Below are positions 34,931 to 44,621 of a DNA stretch of 64,000 nt, piece by piece. The translations under genes were made by a program, and so were the position numbers. The notes below the pieces were generated by a model. The model saw nothing but the letters and a program-made list of their open reading frames with translations. It was not told where the DNA came from and ran no database searches. This DNA comes from Sansalvadorimonas sp965243775 (GTDB lineage: Bacteria; Pseudomonadota; Gammaproteobacteria; Pseudomonadales; Endozoicomonadaceae), in contig CBDEWF010000019.1 of the NCBI GenBank assembly GCA_965243775.1, positions 61,988 to 125,987 on the forward strand, in the 5' to 3' direction. How positions within the stretch are numbered: position 1 is the stretch's first letter; every line of letters starts with the position of its first letter.

Positions 34931-37900
34931 AGTAACTGATCCGGTAGCTGTAATCTGTTAAACAACACACCAACCCGAGTTTCTCCTGGCAGGTGGGCTA
35001 CCATCTCCAGCTGATACTCCCTGATATGAAATATCAGGCTAAATTCTCCACGACCAAGGGCTCTGGCCGTTCCGGACTGCAACCAGCGCAGCCATCGCCA
35101 GGGTCCGCGCCACTCCTGCTCTGCCAAAAGGAGATCATCACTGTAGCAACTCATACTCAACAGGGAATCTGATGTACCGGAACCGTCCCAGTGAAACGGC
35201 TGCCACTGGGACGGTCCATGACGGCCAGTCAAAACACCACTGTCGCTTTCCAGACGAGCCAGAGTGACTGTCGGGCTCATGGTCACCATTCGCAAAGTCA
35301 TATCCATGCTGACTTTATTGTCCTTGGCGAACAGGATTTTGCGAATGGCTGAAAGAGTGGAAACCTGGGACCAGACATGATTGTTCAGGGGCAACATAAA
35401 TCCTTTAACAGGTCTTGGTCTGACTTCAGTTCCACTGACGGAGCTGAAAGGACGCAGATAGTTATTCACATACCTGTCAATAACTCCCCCCATTGCCAGC
35501 AGATTCTCCAGTGCTGCAGGGTCAGCATCCTTATCGCTGCTGCTGTTGGCCGGGTAATAACCAACCATAGTCGAACGCCACAGGGGCATGACATCCCTCT
35601 GCCAGTGCCGGTCAATCTCCCTGGCAGCACTTTTCAACAAGATAGTCAGGGTGCTATTAATCAGGTCCTTCATCAATCTGCGCAGGTTTTCGGGAAGGGT
35701 TTCTACCTCAGCTTCCAGATCAGTAAAAAAGTCATTGGTGCCTTCTGACAACTCCGACATAAGGGACAGCGCCTGACTGTCGGAATCAACCCCGAAAAGG
35801 GCTGGGCGCAGGATATCCAGCAGTTGAGCAAACCTAGCTGTAACAGCGCTGATGCCCTCCTGTTCATTGGGCGACAGCTGCTGCAGGTACATGGCGAACT
35901 GTGCAGACAGCTCCTCTTTCTGATCTTGCAGATGTTGATCCTGTAAAGGTCCTGTTGGAGTCAACGCTGATACTTTTTGACCTGAGCGCGCGACAATATT
36001 CTGCAAAGCCCCCCTTGCTGGCAGGCTGCTTTCCGGTTCTCTTTCTCCCTCGTCTATTTCTCCCCTGCCAGTGCCAAACTGAGTGTTATAAACCACCGCA
36101 TTGACCAGAGCAGCCAGAGGAGAGTTAACTGATGATGAAAGATTCAGCAGTACCTTGGCCAGTTGCTCTTTGGATTGAATCGGTCGTAGCTGAACAGTGG
36201 ACAGCAGTTTCTGCCAGAACTCGGCATAACCATTGAAATAGAAAGTGCGTGCAGCATGCAACACCTGCCTTCTTTCCACCTCATGTACCTGCTTGAACTG
36301 GGGGTGGAACAATACCCGGCGTGTATTAATGAAGAGCCGGGTAATAATGCTGTCAGGATCAAAATCCATTCTGTCAGCAGCCCTGCGGCCAAAACGAGAA
36401 GGAAACCCACTCTGAATCAGTGCTGGTTCCAGTCGAAATGTATCCAGAAAAGTACTGCTGAAAACCTGAGAAACGGGCACATTTCTGAACCCCAGAATAT
36501 CAGCCATATTATTCAATAGAACAAAACTGTCACCGGCCTTGAGCCAGGCTGTTTTTAAAAGCTCCAAAAACTCAGCCCGCCGTGCCGAGGCACTTCCCGG
36601 GTTAGCAATCATCACATCCAGCTGGTGTCCAAAAGCCTCAACCAGCTTACGCTGCTCGGCATCGTCCCCAAGAAGTTCCTGGACTATGGCAAACCGGGTG
36701 TCGGTATCAGGCTGAAGGGAATACTCACCGGTCAGGGCAAAGTAGAGCTGAGCGAAAAGCACCATGCGTTCCGGGCGCTTCTCATACTGGGCCAGGCGTA
36801 CAGCATCTTCCAGTTTCCTGAGCAGTATGGGTTGCAATATCTCCAGCAACTGATTCCGCCAGACCAGATACAGTTGTCTGCCAGCCCCATGCTTCATCAG
36901 GGAAAAGACAATATACCAGGGAGCCGGTTTTTCATATTCAGCAATAACATTGTTCAAAGACTGGAACCAGATTATCTGGCTGACAAAGTCACTCTGCCTG
37001 GATGAACTGACCTGAAGTTGTCGCCATGCATTCAGCATGACCTGCCCCTGATGATCCATATAGTTGATATTGCTGTACATCCAGACACCGGACACAATAA
37101 CCAGAGTCAGGCAGCATAACAGCCAGCTACTACAAAGGATTCTCCACAACCAGACCTTCTGCCGGTTAGTACTGGCAAGGCCTGCCTCTGGCAACAGAAC
37201 CGACGGAACCAGTCCACGACTGAAATAGTTCAGGGCATTACTGGCTGATGGTCGTTCAGAGCCTCCCGAAAAGCCGTAACGTTTACAAAGATAGCGAAGC
37301 AGCAGGTCTTCACGGGGAGCTTCCCCGCCATGGCCGGTCAAAAAATAACCACGCAAGCAAACCGCTGCCCCCAGGGGATAATGGCGAAACACACTGCCCA
37401 GCAACTCATCCAGTCTGGGACCCAGCAGCTGTAACTGCCAGGACAGGATGACAATATCTACCCTGTAACCCTGTTCAGTCTCTTCATGGAGAGCCAGGGA
37501 AATCCTATTTTGTACACGGCTGCGTAAACTTTCCCAGGACTTTTCAAACCACTCCCGGCTGTAGCGACGGTTGATATACGCTCCATCGGTCAGGGCACCA
37601 AAGCACTGTTCAACTTCTCCGGAGAAGGCTTTGTTGAAGGCACCAGCAAAACCGACCAGCCGATCGCACTGGGTGACTGTTAAATAAGTCGGCAGGATCT
37701 GCCCCAACATCTGTGCTGTTTCATGGAGCCGACGGCGGAGAGTATCAACCTGTTGCTCTCGGGTTTCCCCTGCCTGTTCTGTCAGGATGGTCACGGGCAA
37801 AGCCACAAGAATACCATTCAGAGCCCGGCGCGGACGCTCCCTCAGCAGACGACGAAGAGCCTGTAGCCAGAGAAACTCATCGTGACTGCCATCAGGCTGC

Positions 37901-38385
37901 TCATATAATCGTCCCCAGAGCTTAATCACAACCAGGTTTTCACTGCACCATACCTGCAGATACTCTTCTGCCTGTTCCAGCTCTGTAGTACGTACCCGAA
38001 GTAGCCCAAATGATTTCAGAAGCGAAGATTTTCCAGCGCCTTCCGGCCCAATCATCAGGTAAATGGGAAGTCGATAAGCTTCCGCATGGTAACGTGAACG
38101 AAGCAGATGAAACATGGAGTCCAGGGCCGAGCAGATCTGCTTTTCACGCACACGGGAAGATTGGCGGGCAATCTCCCGGCTGGTACTTTGATCATCAGAG
38201 GCGGTTTTCTTTTTCTGCCGTTTCTGAAAGGCACGCTTTACCAGGCCAAATACCAGCAGGAAAACCGTAACTCCCAGAACCAGAGACACTGACCACCAGC
38301 CAAACTGCCGCAGCAGCAACCATAGCAGCCCCAGCCCTCCTACCCCTCCGCTCAGAATAATCAGCACCAGCCGCAGGGGATTCAT
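34927..38385 (-). CDS. tssM: Type VI secretion membrane complex protein TssM (IcmF)
   Basis: 1152 residues, typical for TssM. Two N-terminal membrane segments (residues ~5-50) are followed by the NTPase Walker A GPEGAGKSS with Lys119. A third membrane segment (ILCSSWLLCCLTLVIVSGVW) precedes the large periplasmic IcmF-related region ending in the domain that binds TssJ. It joins TssL and TssJ to span the envelope. It overlaps tssL and the kinase gene by 4 bases each. Confidence 0.95.
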   Translation of the reverse strand: MNPLRLVLIILSGGVGGLGLLWLLLRQFGWWSVSLVLGVTVFLLVFGLVKRAFQKRQKKKTASDDQSTSREIARQSSRVREKQICSALDSMFHLLRSRYHAEAYRLPIYLMIGPEGAGKSSLLKSFGLLRVRTTELEQAEEYLQVWCSENLVVIKLWGRLYEQPDGSHDEFLWLQALRRLLRERPRRALNGILVALPVTILTEQAGETREQQVDTLRRRLHETAQMLGQILPTYLTVTQCDRLVGFAGAFNKAFSGEVEQCFGALTDGAYINRRYSREWFEKSWESLRSRVQNRISLALHEETEQGYRVDIVILSWQLQLLGPRLDELLGSVFRHYPLGAAVCLRGYFLTGHGGEAPREDLLLRYLCKRYGFSGGSERPSASNALNYFSRGLVPSVLLPEAGLASTNRQKVWLWRILCSSWLLCCLTLVIVSGVWMYSNINYMDHQGQVMLNAWRQLQVSSSRQSDFVSQIIWFQSLNNVIAEYEKPAPWYIVFSLMKHGAGRQLYLVWRNQLLEILQPILLRKLEDAVRLAQYEKRPERMVLFAQLYFALTGEYSLQPDTDTRFAIVQELLGDDAEQRKLVEAFGHQLDVMIANPGSASARRAEFLELLKTAWLKAGDSFVLLNNMADILGFRNVPVSQVFSSTFLDTFRLEPALIQSGFPSRFGRRAADRMDFDPDSIITRLFINTRRVLFHPQFKQVHEVERRQVLHAARTFYFNGYAEFWQKLLSTVQLRPIQSKEQLAKVLLNLSSSVNSPLAALVNAVVYNTQFGTGRGEIDEGEREPESSLPARGALQNIVARSGQKVSALTPTGPLQDQHLQDQKEELSAQFAMYLQQLSPNEQEGISAVTARFAQLLDILRPALFGVDSDSQALSLMSELSEGTNDFFTDLEAEVETLPENLRRLMKDLINSTLTILLKSAAREIDRHWQRDVMPLWRSTMVGYYPANSSSDKDADPAALENLLAMGGVIDRYVNNYLRPFSSVSGTEVRPRPVKGFMLPLNNHVWSQVSTLSAIRKILFAKDNKVSMDMTLRMVTMSPTVTLARLESDSGVLTGRHGPSQWQPFHWDGSGTSDSLLSMSCYSDDLLLAEQEWRGPWRWLRWLQSGTARALGRGEFSLIFHIREYQLEMVAHLPGETRVGVLFNRLQLPDQLL

Positions 38386-39155
38386 GTACGATCTCCAGTG
38401 GTATAACGCTCAATTTTCTGTATCTGGTTCTGCAACTGCCCAAAATATCGATATCCGGCCAGAAATCCCATGGCCAGAACAATGACCAGAGTCATAGTGC
38501 CTATCATCCCGAAGCGAAACCGGTGAACCCGGTGCCGAACATTAACGGCGGGGAGATGGCGACACTCAAGGGGGGTGCGGGGTAAGACTCTCTGCAGGGT
38601 ACGGTGCAGCTGATAACAGATGGACTGCCTGCTGTCCGGCTGGTCATGATAACGTCCCTCGAAACCAAGCCGCAAAATGATGTACTGCAATTCCAGAAAA
38701 TCAATCAACTGTTCAGGCTGCATCTGGGCATGATCAAGCAACAGGTAAAACAGCTCTCCACCATTGCGTCCGCCATAAAGACGGCTAAGCAGGGTATCAT
38801 TGGCCCACCCTGAACTCTGCCCCCAGCCAGTTCGTAAAATTGCTTCATCCAGAGCGGCGCAGAACACCACGCCACTTTGCTCAAGAGTCCAGGGATGGCA
38901 GGAGAGAAAACTACCCTCATTCCGCATCTGGACCAGACAGCCCTGAACCTGTTCCCGCAGTCGCACTATGTCAGAAGGCGAGCCAAGACGGGGCACCATG
39001 GCCAACAGTGCCAGCAGGTCAGCTCCCAGTCTTAACAGAACATTTTCATGGCCAGAGCCTGCCAGTCCGGGAATAGTTTCTTCACCGACATCTGGTACGA
39101 TCCGGGTATCATCACCAAACCCTTCAACAGTGACCGTGACCTCTTCATCCAGCAT
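38382..39155 (-). CDS. tssL: Type VI secretion protein TssL (DotU-like)
   Basis: 257 residues. The cytoplasmic DotU domain shows LREQVQGCLVQMRNEG, EAILRTGWGQSSGWANDTLLSRLYGGRNGGELFYLLLD and YIILRLGFEGRYHDQPD. One C-terminal membrane anchor lies at about residues 217-240 (GTMTLVIVLAMGFLAGY). No peptidoglycan-binding OmpA domain follows. It overlaps tssK by one base and tssM by four. Confidence 0.93.
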   Translation of the reverse strand: MLDEEVTVTVEGFGDDTRIVPDVGEETIPGLAGSGHENVLLRLGADLLALLAMVPRLGSPSDIVRLREQVQGCLVQMRNEGSFLSCHPWTLEQSGVVFCAALDEAILRTGWGQSSGWANDTLLSRLYGGRNGGELFYLLLDHAQMQPEQLIDFLELQYIILRLGFEGRYHDQPDSRQSICYQLHRTLQRVLPRTPLECRHLPAVNVRHRVHRFRFGMIGTMTLVIVLAMGFLAGYRYFGQLQNQIQKIERYTTGDRT

Positions 39156-40492
39156 CAGAAACGCTCTCCGCCCCGAATCACATACAGGGTTAGTTCAACA
39201 TCCGGCAACCGCTCGTCAATATGGATAGTCAGTCGGTCACCATTAGCGATCAGCTCCAGCCACAGGGGATCACTGCGATTAACATCGAAGTACACCATAT
39301 CCTGCCGAGGCTGGAGTTCTGCCGGTGCAACAGGCAGTTGCACCATACGGATGCCTGGCAGAGCACTGCAGACCAGCGTTTCAATACGACGGCTGCCTGC
39401 CAGTTTGCTGGCATTCACGAAGCGCTGACCGGTCGACATAACGCCAACACTGGACTGAACTCCCAGAACCACCCTGCCTGACTGCAGCCGTTCCGGCCCC
39501 AGATCTTCAAGAAGCAACAATCTCTTTTGTTCAAACTGGCTGGCATCCCAGTTCAGCACCAGCACCCGATCATCTGCCACGCTGCTGATCACCCTTCTGA
39601 GGCTGCGAAACAGTACCGATAGGGAGGGTTCAGGCTCTCCATGATCAAACACAGGAAGTTCAGGCACTGGTTCTGACAACAGGGCCAGCAGATCTCCCAG
39701 GCACATCGCCAATTCGCGAAACATGGCTCCCGGGGTCATGTTTGAATCTCTGGTAACGGTACTGAACCAGGGCTGCCAGCGGTTCAGAGTCTGCAACCAC
39801 AGCAGGTCAAGGACATGCATCTGCCGGCTTTGGGCATCAGCTCCTCCCTGCAGTCTCTGACAACACTGTCTTGACCGCTGGGTCATCAACGCCGTCAACT
39901 CCGACAGCTGTTCGTGAAGCACCGGTGATACAGAGATGTCCAAGGCTGGCGGGATATAGCCGGGATCAAGAATGAGAGAGCCATCACTGTGGATTTCCCG
40001 CACCTGAACAAGGGGTAACAGGGTATAGGACGTGAGATGACCACCTTCCAGATGCAGAGACAGGTTTAAACGACTCTGCTCTACCTGCACGATATCATTA
40101 TCATCAGAAGCTTCATCTATAACATCGCCAGCAAAGCTGGTATAGCGAACAGTGGGTGAAGCATTGCGCAGGACATTGACCTGAGCCGGGCGATACAGGG
40201 GAAGGGCAAGATAGACTTTCTTGTTCACTGTTCCCGCTGGAACCTGCAGGGTCAGCTCCTGCTCGCAGCGAAAGGGTGTACCGTCACGAAATACTCCCTC
40301 GGCCTGCATAATCCGCAGGCGTCCAACCCGGTACTGGGTCTGGTCGATTTCCAGTTTTTTAAAGCCCCAGACCTCTCCAAAACAGTTTGTGATCCAGTCT
40401 CGGACATGGGCATGGAAATAACGATCATGCTGCTGAAAGTGCTGGGGAGTAATGAACATGCCCTCCAGCCAGACCGTATTGTTATCGGACAC
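39155..40492 (-). CDS. tssK: Type VI secretion baseplate protein TssK
   Basis: 445 residues. The N-terminal VWLEGMFITPQHFQQHDRYFHAHVRDW is the TssK signature, as are VYLALPLYRP and the C-terminal YFDVNRSDPLWLELIANGDRLTIHI. TssK connects the baseplate to the membrane complex. It begins 2 bases after tssJ. Confidence 0.95.
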   Translation of the reverse strand: MSDNNTVWLEGMFITPQHFQQHDRYFHAHVRDWITNCFGEVWGFKKLEIDQTQYRVGRLRIMQAEGVFRDGTPFRCEQELTLQVPAGTVNKKVYLALPLYRPAQVNVLRNASPTVRYTSFAGDVIDEASDDNDIVQVEQSRLNLSLHLEGGHLTSYTLLPLVQVREIHSDGSLILDPGYIPPALDISVSPVLHEQLSELTALMTQRSRQCCQRLQGGADAQSRQMHVLDLLWLQTLNRWQPWFSTVTRDSNMTPGAMFRELAMCLGDLLALLSEPVPELPVFDHGEPEPSLSVLFRSLRRVISSVADDRVLVLNWDASQFEQKRLLLLEDLGPERLQSGRVVLGVQSSVGVMSTGQRFVNASKLAGSRRIETLVCSALPGIRMVQLPVAPAELQPRQDMVYFDVNRSDPLWLELIANGDRLTIHIDERLPDVELTLYVIRGGERF

Positions 40493-40494
40493 CG

Positions 40495-41010
40495 CTAGTC
40501 ACTCCGCACCAGTACAACGCGAAGTCCTTCAACTGTCAGCTTTACCCTAGCCGATTCACTGACTGCCAGAGAGGTCATGGGAGTGCCTTCCCGAAACTGG
40601 CTGTAACCCGCCAGGGCTCCAATACACTGGGTTCCTTTTACCATGGGAAGATTCACCTTTATCACCTGCCCGGGTCTAACGGCTAAAAATTTGTGGGTAA
40701 AAAGCAGGTTTCCTCCAAGGAAACGATCAGCCTGGTTATAGAGGTCAAGGAATCTCTGCTGCCTGAACATCTGACAATCGTTGACTTCAAAGAACCTGAC
40801 TTCTACCGGACATGGCCTGCCATAAACATCCGGATTAACAAAATCTGCGGCTCGGACCGTGAGAGATAAAACCCCTGCCAGAGGCAGTTGACCGGTTTCA
40901 TTGTCATCTTCGTTTCCAGCCAGCCAGCTACAGCCTGCAAGCCCGAATAACCCGGCCATTAACAGGTACCCCACCAAAGGATTTCTGGAAGCGGTTCTGA
41001 TGGGCTGCAT
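40495..41010 (-). CDS. tssJ: Type VI secretion outer-membrane lipoprotein TssJ
   Basis: 171 residues with a lipobox LAGC (Cys27) after a hydrophobic leader. The beta-sandwich region shows GRPCPVEVRFFEVNDCQMFRQQRFLDLYNQ and VRPGQVIKVNL, typical of TssJ. It anchors TssM to the outer membrane. Its ATG overlaps the TGA of the FHA gene. Confidence 0.92.
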   Translation of the reverse strand: MQPIRTASRNPLVGYLLMAGLFGLAGCSWLAGNEDDNETGQLPLAGVLSLTVRAADFVNPDVYGRPCPVEVRFFEVNDCQMFRQQRFLDLYNQADRFLGGNLLFTHKFLAVRPGQVIKVNLPMVKGTQCIGALAGYSQFREGTPMTSLAVSESARVKLTVEGLRVVLVRSD

Positions 41011-41750
41011 CAGGGTTCACCACGGCCGATACCACCGGCACGCAAACTCAACTCCCTGAGCCTGATATGAAACTCCCCGGACCTCTGTAGCTGTTCATAA
41101 TACCGGCAGTACAGCTTCCACCAGGACTCCCGGAAAAACCGCCCTGTCTTCCAGGGCCGAAGAATGTGCTGCAGATGCTCCGGATTAAACTCCTTGAGGA
41201 TTTCATCTGCCAGTATATTGATACCAGCCAGACCTTCTGCCATTCCTGCAGGATATCCGCTTTGCAGTAGCTGCCTGCTTCCTGTGAACGAAGCTGTTTC
41301 CCCAAGAAAAGAGGCAGGAGCTTCAGCAAAACAACTGTTGTCGGTTAACGCTGGCGAGTCTGTTCCTGACGTGACGATATCGGTGAGAAGCGGTGGAGAT
41401 GGAGGTTGAGTCATTTCCTGGGGTTGCACTGCTTCAGGTTTGCTCACCAGCAGCCGGTAAAGTCCGATACTCAGAATATCTCCATCAGACAGCTGACGTT
41501 GACCTTCAACTCCCCGGATCAGTATTTCCTCATTGATCTTCAGCCCGTTGCTGCTCCAGTCACGGGCAAAGTAGTGTCCTCCCTGGGAAACAATTTCCAC
41601 ATGTCTTCTGGAAATCTGACGACGGCTGTCAGGCAGACAGATATCACAACTGTCGCTGCGACCAATATCCCCTCCCTGTTCAGGCAGGGTCATAACCTGA
41701 TCAACCAAAGTTTCATCATCAGGCTGGGCTATCACCGTAAAAGTCAACAT
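41010..41750 (-). CDS. FHA-domain protein of the T6SS (Fha/TagH-like)
   Basis: 246 residues from the ATG at 41750 (MLTFTVIAQPD); the frame is open 32 codons further, but that stretch reads through a heptanucleotide repeat and lacks family character. The FHA domain occupies residues ~20-100 with DIGRSDSCDICLPD, SRRHVEIV and DWSSNGLKIN. The C-terminal part (FFRESWWKLYCRYYEQ) resembles the TagH tail. FHA domains bind phosphothreonine, so a partner role for the operon's kinase is likely. It is the first gene of the right operon. Confidence 0.87.
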   Translation of the reverse strand: MLTFTVIAQPDDETLVDQVMTLPEQGGDIGRSDSCDICLPDSRRQISRRHVEIVSQGGHYFARDWSSNGLKINEEILIRGVEGQRQLSDGDILSIGLYRLLVSKPEAVQPQEMTQPPSPPLLTDIVTSGTDSPALTDNSCFAEAPASFLGETASFTGSRQLLQSGYPAGMAEGLAGINILADEILKEFNPEHLQHILRPWKTGRFFRESWWKLYCRYYEQLQRSGEFHIRLRELSLRAGGIGRGEP

Positions 41751-42133
41751 CCGGTGGTTCCAGAGAATAAAGAATAAAGAATAGAGACAGTAACTATTGT
41801 TGACCCATCCATTCTTGTTCACCCTGTCCGTTTTGCAAGCCCACATGTAATCTTATTCAGCACCACTTATCTTGAGGAAGTTTCAGTCTCACCTTGAAAA
41901 GCGTTAACTATCAACTAGATTTGCGTACTTGACGTCTTCTGTCGTTTGCCGCCCTAGGCTTAGGAACCGGAAACAGGCTGTGACAGCAAAGTGAGAAGTA
42001 TGGTCAGTACTCTCCTTCCGGTTGTTTCTACCAGTAATCAGTAGTCACTACGCGAGAAAAATGCTGTTCGACGTGGTTTGGTACTTGTGTAGTGACAATG
42101 ACTGTATCTCCATACAGTCAGGGGAGATCTTTT
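41751..42133. promoter_or_regulatory. Divergent control region between the T6SS and the PLC-like gene
   Basis: No gene is supported here. Near the FHA start, AGAATAA/AGAATAA/AGAATAG is a three-unit heptamer repeat (41764-41784). Near the PLC-like gene, GTAGTCACTAC (42041-42051) is a perfect palindrome, and a half-related GTAGTGAC lies at 42089-42096, making an inverted pair with GTCACTAC 37 bases apart. A GGGGAGA ribosome site precedes the ATG at 42134. I could not fix -10/-35 elements. Confidence 0.45.
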
Positions 42134-44458
42134 ATGTACAGGAAAACCCTATTATCCAGCCTTTTTACATTGGCTCTAGCCAGCACAGGATACGCAGTTG
42201 ACTACTCAAGCTCACATAAGTTTGAGCTTGACACATCGCTCCATGATATACCAATTAACCAGATCACCTTTCCCGGTTCTCATAACAGTTTCAATACCAG
42301 TGGTACCAGCCCAAACTGTGCACCACGCAGCACATCTGATGATGACTTTATTGAAGCTCTGAAAACTCAGGGCCTGAAAGCTACTGATTATCTAAGTTAT
42401 ATAAAAATACCAAAAATAAATATTTTCGGTATTAAGATCGGCTATGACTTTCAGAAAAAATTAAAAGTAGGCCCTGCAGATAACAAAAATGTACACATAA
42501 GTATTACGGATCAGGTAGTCAACAAAGGTATCCGTTTTCTGGAGATCGATGTTTATCACGCCAATAATGGTAACTGGTGTGTTTTCCATGCTGCGGGTGG
42601 GGACTCAAGACTCGATGGTAACTCTTTTTACTTCAGTGATATTATTAATGAAATTGCTAACGCCTATAATGCCATTACCCCTCACCCTTTGTTTATAAAG
42701 TTTGATGGTGGACACCTGACAAAAGACATACTGGAGGCTGAACTTAAGAAAGTTAACCTGGAAAATGCTGTCTACAGGCACCCGGGCGGAGATCAACCCA
42801 TACCTACGATAAATGACCTTCGTGATATAGGAAAACGGCTCATTATCGTCAGTGGCCCTTTATCATGGAATATGCAAAGTGCTGGAACAAGCCCAAAACA
42901 TAAAAGCCGAACAGGGGCCTTGAATCAGCCTGTTGAAAATCCTAATAATGCTGACTTTATCCGGTGGAATGCCTTTGGTTTGGATGATGCATTTGGTTAT
43001 GGGTCTACTGGAGATGCGGATTATATTCATGCTCGTCTTGTGGGACATGGAATAGAAAAATGGGTGCAGGGAGGACATCGGATCAATCACCTGGTTGTTG
43101 ATTTTCCCAGTAGAATATCTGTAGGGATGTCAGCCATGCGTGCTGCCAATATTCTCAACCAGGTTCGATCCATTAAAGGATATGTAACCGATGGTAGCAG
43201 TGACTCCTTACTTAAGGATGTACAGTTTCGAGTAACGATGGACAACGTTAACTTATCGGATGATTGGCATCAGGCCAAGGGGCAGCCTTATAATCAAGAA
43301 GCCCTGATTTCTGGAAAATTGGCAGGAACATTTGATTTTCCTCGTCCAGAAGAGCAGGCCGTGCGAATAGAGCCATTTAAGGAAGGATTTCGGTTCGAGC
43401 CAACATCTATTTATATAAATCCATTTGTTAATATTGAATCCATTTCTTTCAGAGGGTTTAAGGGTATTACGCCGAATTCAATAGCTTCTCGCCACACTTT
43501 TGTCTTGCAGGACGGTCATGTCGACTTAGACCCAGGGTTAGGAGTTGTTAACAAACAGGTTGTTGTTAAAGATATAACAAGATTAAATTATGTTTCCATC
43601 ATTAATAAACGTTCTGGGTTATGTGTAGGTGTTGAGGGAAGTCACCTGTACAATGGAACTCCTGTCACAATGCAGTACTGCGATGGTTCAGAAAATCAAA
43701 GATGGATATATAGTCTTGAGACTGGCCGATTCCAGACTGCACTGGGAAATTATTGTCTTGATACAGCAGGGACTGATCATAGTGGTCATGAGCAAAAACT
43801 CTGGGAATGCACAGACCACCCCAACTTAAAGTATACCTTTGCAGGACAAAGGATTGTGCCACAGTCACATCAGAATGTTGTTGCACTTGACAGCCAGGGC
43901 ACTGTTGCTGGTGCACCTTTGATAATCTGGAACCGCCTCAGTGATGATTATCACGATAATCGTAACTGGATTATGGAGCGTCAGTATGTTGTAAGTGCTA
44001 ATGGAGATAATACAGTCTCAGATGCCTCAAAAACTAACAATAGGCTTAAATTCCTTATTGTGAATGATAAAGTACCCCACTGTTTAACAGCAGATGGACA
44101 CTGGCATACGGCCTTTATTAAATCCAAGCATTGTAAATCTCAAGCCCCAAAAAATATGCTGTGGACTTTTAGTGATGATCAATTCAAGCTCAATGACCGG
44201 CCAAATCTATGCTTAAGCCATAAAGGCCAGTTACATAATGAAGCGGAGCCCGAGATTGGTCAATGCCGGGATAAGAATGTCTCTCGCTGGAGTATTGCTG
44301 AGCCATATTGGGGAGGCACGGCCTCTACTACTGAACCTGCAGCCATTTTTGCTGGTGGTGTTTTCATTGATTACCCTCGTGATGACTTTATTCGAATGTA
44401 TGGATTTACAGACAGAAGAGATCAACAAGGGTGGCACTTTATTCCAATATATGAATAG
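42134..44458 (+). CDS. Secreted PLC-like phosphodiesterase with ricin-type lectin region
   Basis: 774 residues from the ATG at 42134 (MYRKTLLSSLFTLALASTGYA, Sec signal peptide cleaved near residue 21). Residues ~35-330 form a PI-PLC-like TIM barrel: TFPGSHNSF with a catalytic-type His50, GIRFLEIDVYH, WCVFHAAGG with a second His, FIKFDGGHL. From about residue 490 a ricin B-type region follows (SGLCVGVEGSHLYNGTPVTMQYCDGSENQRW, then LGNYCLDTAG), with a second QxW-like unit near the end. This points to an exported phosphodiesterase targeted to sugars, plausibly acting on host membranes or GPI-anchored proteins. The AT-rich composition suggests acquisition. It is divergent from the T6SS. Confidence 0.78.
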   Translation: MYRKTLLSSLFTLALASTGYAVDYSSSHKFELDTSLHDIPINQITFPGSHNSFNTSGTSPNCAPRSTSDDDFIEALKTQGLKATDYLSYIKIPKINIFGIKIGYDFQKKLKVGPADNKNVHISITDQVVNKGIRFLEIDVYHANNGNWCVFHAAGGDSRLDGNSFYFSDIINEIANAYNAITPHPLFIKFDGGHLTKDILEAELKKVNLENAVYRHPGGDQPIPTINDLRDIGKRLIIVSGPLSWNMQSAGTSPKHKSRTGALNQPVENPNNADFIRWNAFGLDDAFGYGSTGDADYIHARLVGHGIEKWVQGGHRINHLVVDFPSRISVGMSAMRAANILNQVRSIKGYVTDGSSDSLLKDVQFRVTMDNVNLSDDWHQAKGQPYNQEALISGKLAGTFDFPRPEEQAVRIEPFKEGFRFEPTSIYINPFVNIESISFRGFKGITPNSIASRHTFVLQDGHVDLDPGLGVVNKQVVVKDITRLNYVSIINKRSGLCVGVEGSHLYNGTPVTMQYCDGSENQRWIYSLETGRFQTALGNYCLDTAGTDHSGHEQKLWECTDHPNLKYTFAGQRIVPQSHQNVVALDSQGTVAGAPLIIWNRLSDDYHDNRNWIMERQYVVSANGDNTVSDASKTNNRLKFLIVNDKVPHCLTADGHWHTAFIKSKHCKSQAPKNMLWTFSDDQFKLNDRPNLCLSHKGQLHNEAEPEIGQCRDKNVSRWSIAEPYWGGTASTTEPAAIFAGGVFIDYPRDDFIRMYGFTDRRDQQGWHFIPIYE

Positions 44459-44477
44459 TTTGTAAACACTTGATGAA

Positions 44478-44521
44478 CCCTTGAGCCATCCTTCAGGGAT
44501 CGCTCAAGGGAAAGCATTTTT
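44478..44521 (+). terminator. Strong terminator after the PLC-like gene
   Basis: Left arm CCCTTGAGCCATCC (44478-44491) pairs with GGATCGCTCAAGGG (44497-44510) with one mismatch, then AAAGCATTTTT. It lies 20 bases past the stop. Confidence 0.85.
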
Positions 44522-44621
44522 CAAACGCGCGCAGCAAGTTGAAGTAATTCCAGGGGTGTGCAAATTGCCTGACCAGGCATGGCATCTTTTATTGGTCAGG
44601 TCGGGAGCTGCAGTGCCAGCT

